Positions 47,878 to 50,484 of a DNA stretch of 50,484 nucleotides are shown here, in pieces. Each line of letters begins with the position of its first letter. The stretch's first letter is position 1. The notes beneath the pieces were generated by a model. The model was not told where the DNA came from. It did not search any database and saw only the letters and a program-made list of their open reading frames with translations. This DNA is from Betaproteobacteria bacterium HGW-Betaproteobacteria-7. GTDB taxonomy: Bacteria; Pseudomonadota; Gammaproteobacteria; Burkholderiales; Rhodocyclaceae. The position numbers and the translations under genes were made by a program. The stretch lies in NCBI GenBank assembly GCA_002840765.1, contig PHCE01000025.1:1-50484 (forward strand), in the 5' to 3' direction.

Positions 47878-49943
47878 CTGGCACCCTCGCCGGCCGCTGG
47901 CGCGGCGCGCGGCGGCAACAGGAAACTGCGCGGTTGCTGGCGCAGGCGGCGGCCGATGGCGCGCAGCACCGGTCCCCAATGTTCGAAGTTGATGCGGCGG
48001 GCGCCCATGGCGGTGCGCATGGCGAGGGCAAAACTGACAGTCAGGTTGGTGAGGCCGATGGCGGCGACGCCGAGTGCCGCCCAGAGGACGGCCTGCCAGG
48101 GCAGGGCGAACTGGAAGCCGATCAGCGAATAACCGAGATTGGCGCTGGCGAAGGCGATGTGCCGGATGTCCAGGGGCAGGCCGAGAATGGTGCCGATGAC
48201 ACCGGTCGAGCCGAGCATGCAGCCGAACAGGAAATTTCCCATGATGCCGCCGAGGCGGTTTTCAATATAGCTGCCGATGCGTTCGGCACGGCTGTTGCCG
48301 GCAAGGCTCTGTAGCCAGCTCAGGCGCCCGATGCGGCGGCCGATCTCGGCATAGGCAGCGCGGTTGTCGAAATAGCCGGAAATCAGTCCGGAGAGGAACA
48401 GGTAGAAGCCGGCGATGGCCGCATGCGGGATGGCCCAGCTTAGCGGATCGAGGTCGGCGATCAGGTGGCCGCCTTTTTCGGCGTCAATGATCGGTGTGCC
48501 GTGCAACCAGCTGAGCAGGATGCCGACGCCTATGGCGACCGGCAGGGCGACCATGACGTTGCCGGCAATCGCCGCCAATTGACTGCGGCTGACGGCGGCG
48601 GTGACGTCGACCAGGCGTTCGAGGTCGGCGCTGCGCGTCGGCTTCAGGTCACCGAGCAGGCTCGCCAGCGTCTGCGCCGTCATCGCCGGCTGTTTGCTGG
48701 CGACGGTCATGCCGAGCAGGAAGATGGCGACGAAGCCGAGGCCGTAGATCATGCTGAACAGGAAAGCTTCGACGAACAGCGGGGCATGCAGATCGCCGGC
48801 GAAGATCTTGAGCAGTGCCATGATGCCGATGAGGGCGCCGGCGCCAGCGGCCGAGCGCCACATCCGGCTGTAGTCGGACGGCGTCACGCAGATATAGTGC
48901 TCGCCGGAGCGGGCGGCATTTTCCGTGACGCGGACGGCGAGCAGGCGCGACAGCTGGGTCATGTAGAAACCCAGGCTGTTGCGCCGGTTCTCGGCAAGGA
49001 AGGTCTCGTGAGCGAAAGCCGTCCAGTTGGCGATGGCTTCCTGGCTGACAGCCGGTTCGCGGCTGCCCGCCAGGATGGAAACCAGTTCGTGCAAGCGCGC
49101 CAGGCTTTGTTCGCTGCGCGTCAGAATGTAGGACAGATGCAGGCTGGTGCCGACCGTCAGGGCGCGCCGGCGAATGCGCTGCAGCGTTTCCCGGCACTGG
49201 TCGGCGATCACCAGCAACTGGTTGCCGTCGTCGGCCGGCCGTTCTGGGTCGTCAAGCGCCCGGCGCAAGCTGGTGGCGAATTCCAGGGCCTCGGCAGAGA
49301 GGGCGATGAAGCGCGGCGTGTCGTCGTCGAAATTCGGTGAAGCGCGCATCAGCTCGCCTTCGACGCCGAGGCCGCTGACCCGGTGGGCGAGCAGCAGCAC
49401 GGCGTCGAGCATCTGCTCCTGGATGACGCGCCAGTCGATGCCGTGCTCTTCGGCGGCGGGTGCGATGATCGTCCACAGACGGCGGCCCTGTTCGGCCGAG
49501 GCGGCCTCCAACCAGCGCCAGTCGTCGGCGCGGTCGAAGATGACATGCAGGCAGTCCTTCAGGCGTCGCTCGTCAGGCGCCTCGGGCAAGAGGTGGTTGC
49601 CGATGATGCGCCACCATTCGGAGAAAAAACCGGTGCCGGGGAGAATGCCGCTGTCGGTGAAGAAGGTGACCAGTCGCCGCGAGGCGAGGAAATGCAGGAC
49701 GTGACGGCGAAAGGCAGCGCGCAGTTCGGGGTCGGCGTCGAGAAAATTCAGCATCCGGGCATAGCGTTCGCCGCTGTTGGTGTCACGTCTGTTGCGCGGA
49801 CGCAACAGTGCCACCAGGCCACGAATCAGCTGAAGCGTGTCGGCTTCGGGCCAACGGAAGCGCTCGAGGGCGTTCTCGATTGCCCCTTCTTCGGGTTTGC
49901 GTCGGCCGAGGAGCCGGCGCAGCGAGTCAAGGATGCCTGCCAT
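47874..49943 (-). CDS. Membrane protein of the 'site-specific recombinase' (Gcr) family
   Basis: A 689-residue protein. Residues ~1-380 are soluble and helical; the C-terminal ~300 have six to seven hydrophobic segments (for example GALIGIMALLKIF, AFLFSMIYGLGFVAIFLLG, VALPVAIGVGILLSW). It matches proteins annotated as site-specific recombinase (SpecificRecomb, Gcr), although no integrase or resolvase motif is visible and the membrane helices make a recombinase role unlikely. The tamA start overlaps its stop, so a link with outer-membrane or envelope assembly is plausible. The start at MAGILDSLRRL fits the family. Confidence 0.85.
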   Translation of the reverse strand: MAGILDSLRRLLGRRKPEEGAIENALERFRWPEADTLQLIRGLVALLRPRNRRDTNSGERYARMLNFLDADPELRAAFRRHVLHFLASRRLVTFFTDSGILPGTGFFSEWWRIIGNHLLPEAPDERRLKDCLHVIFDRADDWRWLEAASAEQGRRLWTIIAPAAEEHGIDWRVIQEQMLDAVLLLAHRVSGLGVEGELMRASPNFDDDTPRFIALSAEALEFATSLRRALDDPERPADDGNQLLVIADQCRETLQRIRRRALTVGTSLHLSYILTRSEQSLARLHELVSILAGSREPAVSQEAIANWTAFAHETFLAENRRNSLGFYMTQLSRLLAVRVTENAARSGEHYICVTPSDYSRMWRSAAGAGALIGIMALLKIFAGDLHAPLFVEAFLFSMIYGLGFVAIFLLGMTVASKQPAMTAQTLASLLGDLKPTRSADLERLVDVTAAVSRSQLAAIAGNVMVALPVAIGVGILLSWLHGTPIIDAEKGGHLIADLDPLSWAIPHAAIAGFYLFLSGLISGYFDNRAAYAEIGRRIGRLSWLQSLAGNSRAERIGSYIENRLGGIMGNFLFGCMLGSTGVIGTILGLPLDIRHIAFASANLGYSLIGFQFALPWQAVLWAALGVAAIGLTNLTVSFALAMRTAMGARRINFEHWGPVLRAIGRRLRQQPRSFLLPPRAAPAAGEGAS

Positions 49944-50106
49944 CAATACTTTCGCAAAATGCAACAGCCGCCATGATAAATGAGCGTCGCCGAATGGCCG
50001 GGCTTTCCTTTTCCGCGCCCGTGACCCACAATTGTGAAGTTGCAATAAAAACAAAGCAGTCCCGCTGCCTCCGTCAGTATTAAATTCAGAAAAGGAAGTT
50101 CGTCAT

Positions 50107-50484
50107 ATGAAGATCATCAAGAACGCACTGGTTGTCGCCCTGCTGGCTGGTATCGGTTTCTCCGCCACCGCTCAGGAACGTGTTTACGTCATCGACTCCC
50201 GCGACGTCGTCGCCAAGAGCGGTACTGGCCTGTGCTGGCGTACCGGTTACTGGACCCCGGCCGCTGCCGCTGCTGACAAGGCCGGCTGCGAATGCGACAA
50301 GGACCTGCTGCCGAAGGAAGCCTGTGCGCCGAAGCTGGCTGATGCCACCACGCCGGCTGCCCCGGTTGCTGGCCCGAAGCCGACTGGCGAAAAGGTAACC
50401 GTTGCTGCTGACGCCCTGTTCGACTTCAACAAGGCTGTCCTGCGTCCGGAAGGCAAGGCCAAGCTCGACGAACTAGTCTCCAAG
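50107..50484 (+). CDS. OmpA-family outer-membrane protein, N-terminal part (3' end outside window)
   Basis: The first 126 residues of a protein with a signal peptide ending in SATAQ (~22), then a short Cys-rich segment (GLCWRTGYWTP, GCECDKDLLP) and the beginning of an OmpA-like peptidoglycan-binding domain (VTVAADALFDFNKAVLRPEGKAKLDELV; key Phe-Asp-Phe and Lys positions ~104-125). The short linker and absence of a barrel mean it is not the 8-strand OmpA but a compact OmpA/Pal-like protein, common in Rhodocyclales. AAAAGGAAG precedes the ATG by a good distance. Confidence 0.9.
   Translation, partial: MKIIKNALVVALLAGIGFSATAQERVYVIDSRDVVAKSGTGLCWRTGYWTPAAAAADKAGCECDKDLLPKEACAPKLADATTPAAPVAGPKPTGEKVTVAADALFDFNKAVLRPEGKAKLDELVSK

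Noticed and set aside
47874..49943. A true site-specific recombinase or mobile element
   Set aside because: The family name suggests it, but no catalytic Tyr or Ser recombinase motif is visible and the C-terminal half is transmembrane.

Overview
The window is about 50 kb of GC-rich chromosome with strongly GC-biased third codon positions. A Calvin-Benson-Bassham/glycolysis gene set, a polyphosphate:AMP phosphotransferase, a TamA/TamB pair and a short OmpA-family protein point to a betaproteobacterium, most likely Rhodocyclales (Dechloromonas/Azonexus-like). That assignment is an inference from gene content and protein character, not from a database search.

Layout. (1) 1-1811, plus strand: the end of a class II aldolase gene (cbbA type), then rpe/cbbE and gph/cbbZ, which looks like the tail of a cbb operon. 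(2) 1831-2751, minus: a PsiE-family membrane protein and a TerB-like protein. (3) 3136-12316, minus: a five-gene block that is the most unusual part of the window. In transcription order it encodes a SLOG-like Rossmannoid protein, a caspase-like protease, a 1805-residue protein with two alpha/beta-hydrolase segments, a CHAT protease and a helical C-terminus, an M15-type peptidase, and a multi-pass membrane protein with a cytosolic TIR-like/Rossmannoid C-terminus. It ends at a good intrinsic terminator (2961-2997). (4) 12584-14974: a stretch of lower GC and weaker codon bias with an SRPBCC protein, a small orphan, a DapB-like protein and a membrane protein, bordered by a decayed C-terminal piece of a di-haem cytochrome c peroxidase-like gene. 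(5) pssA, then a decayed copy of the 3' end of an aldolase gene (15764-15909). (6) 16043-18906, plus: DUF302 protein, octahaem tetrathionate-reductase-family cytochrome c and a membrane cytochrome b, probably a quinol-linked periplasmic redox module, followed on the minus strand by a TlpA-type thioredoxin.

(7) 19774-30313, minus: fba, pyk, pgk, epd-like GAPDH, gap, tkt, a lipoprotein and fbp, a nearly complete lower glycolysis/Calvin cycle cluster. (8) 30347-33485: a PAS-GGDEF-EAL protein and a thioredoxin-fold protein. (9) 33527-37086, plus: rsmE, pap (double PPK2 domain) and argA, tightly packed. (10) 37185-41365: an RND efflux adaptor and pump. (11) 41406-42416: a PAS-GGDEF diguanylate cyclase. 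(12) 42540-49943, minus: tamB, tamA and a membrane protein of the 'site-specific recombinase' (Gcr) family, translationally coupled. (13) From 50107: the start of an OmpA-family gene that runs off the window.

The best candidate for an undescribed system is the caspase/CHAT/hydrolase/SLOG/membrane block. Two protease families known from prokaryotic conflict systems sit in one operon with possible lipid, peptidoglycan and membrane effectors. The role in defence or programmed death is inference.
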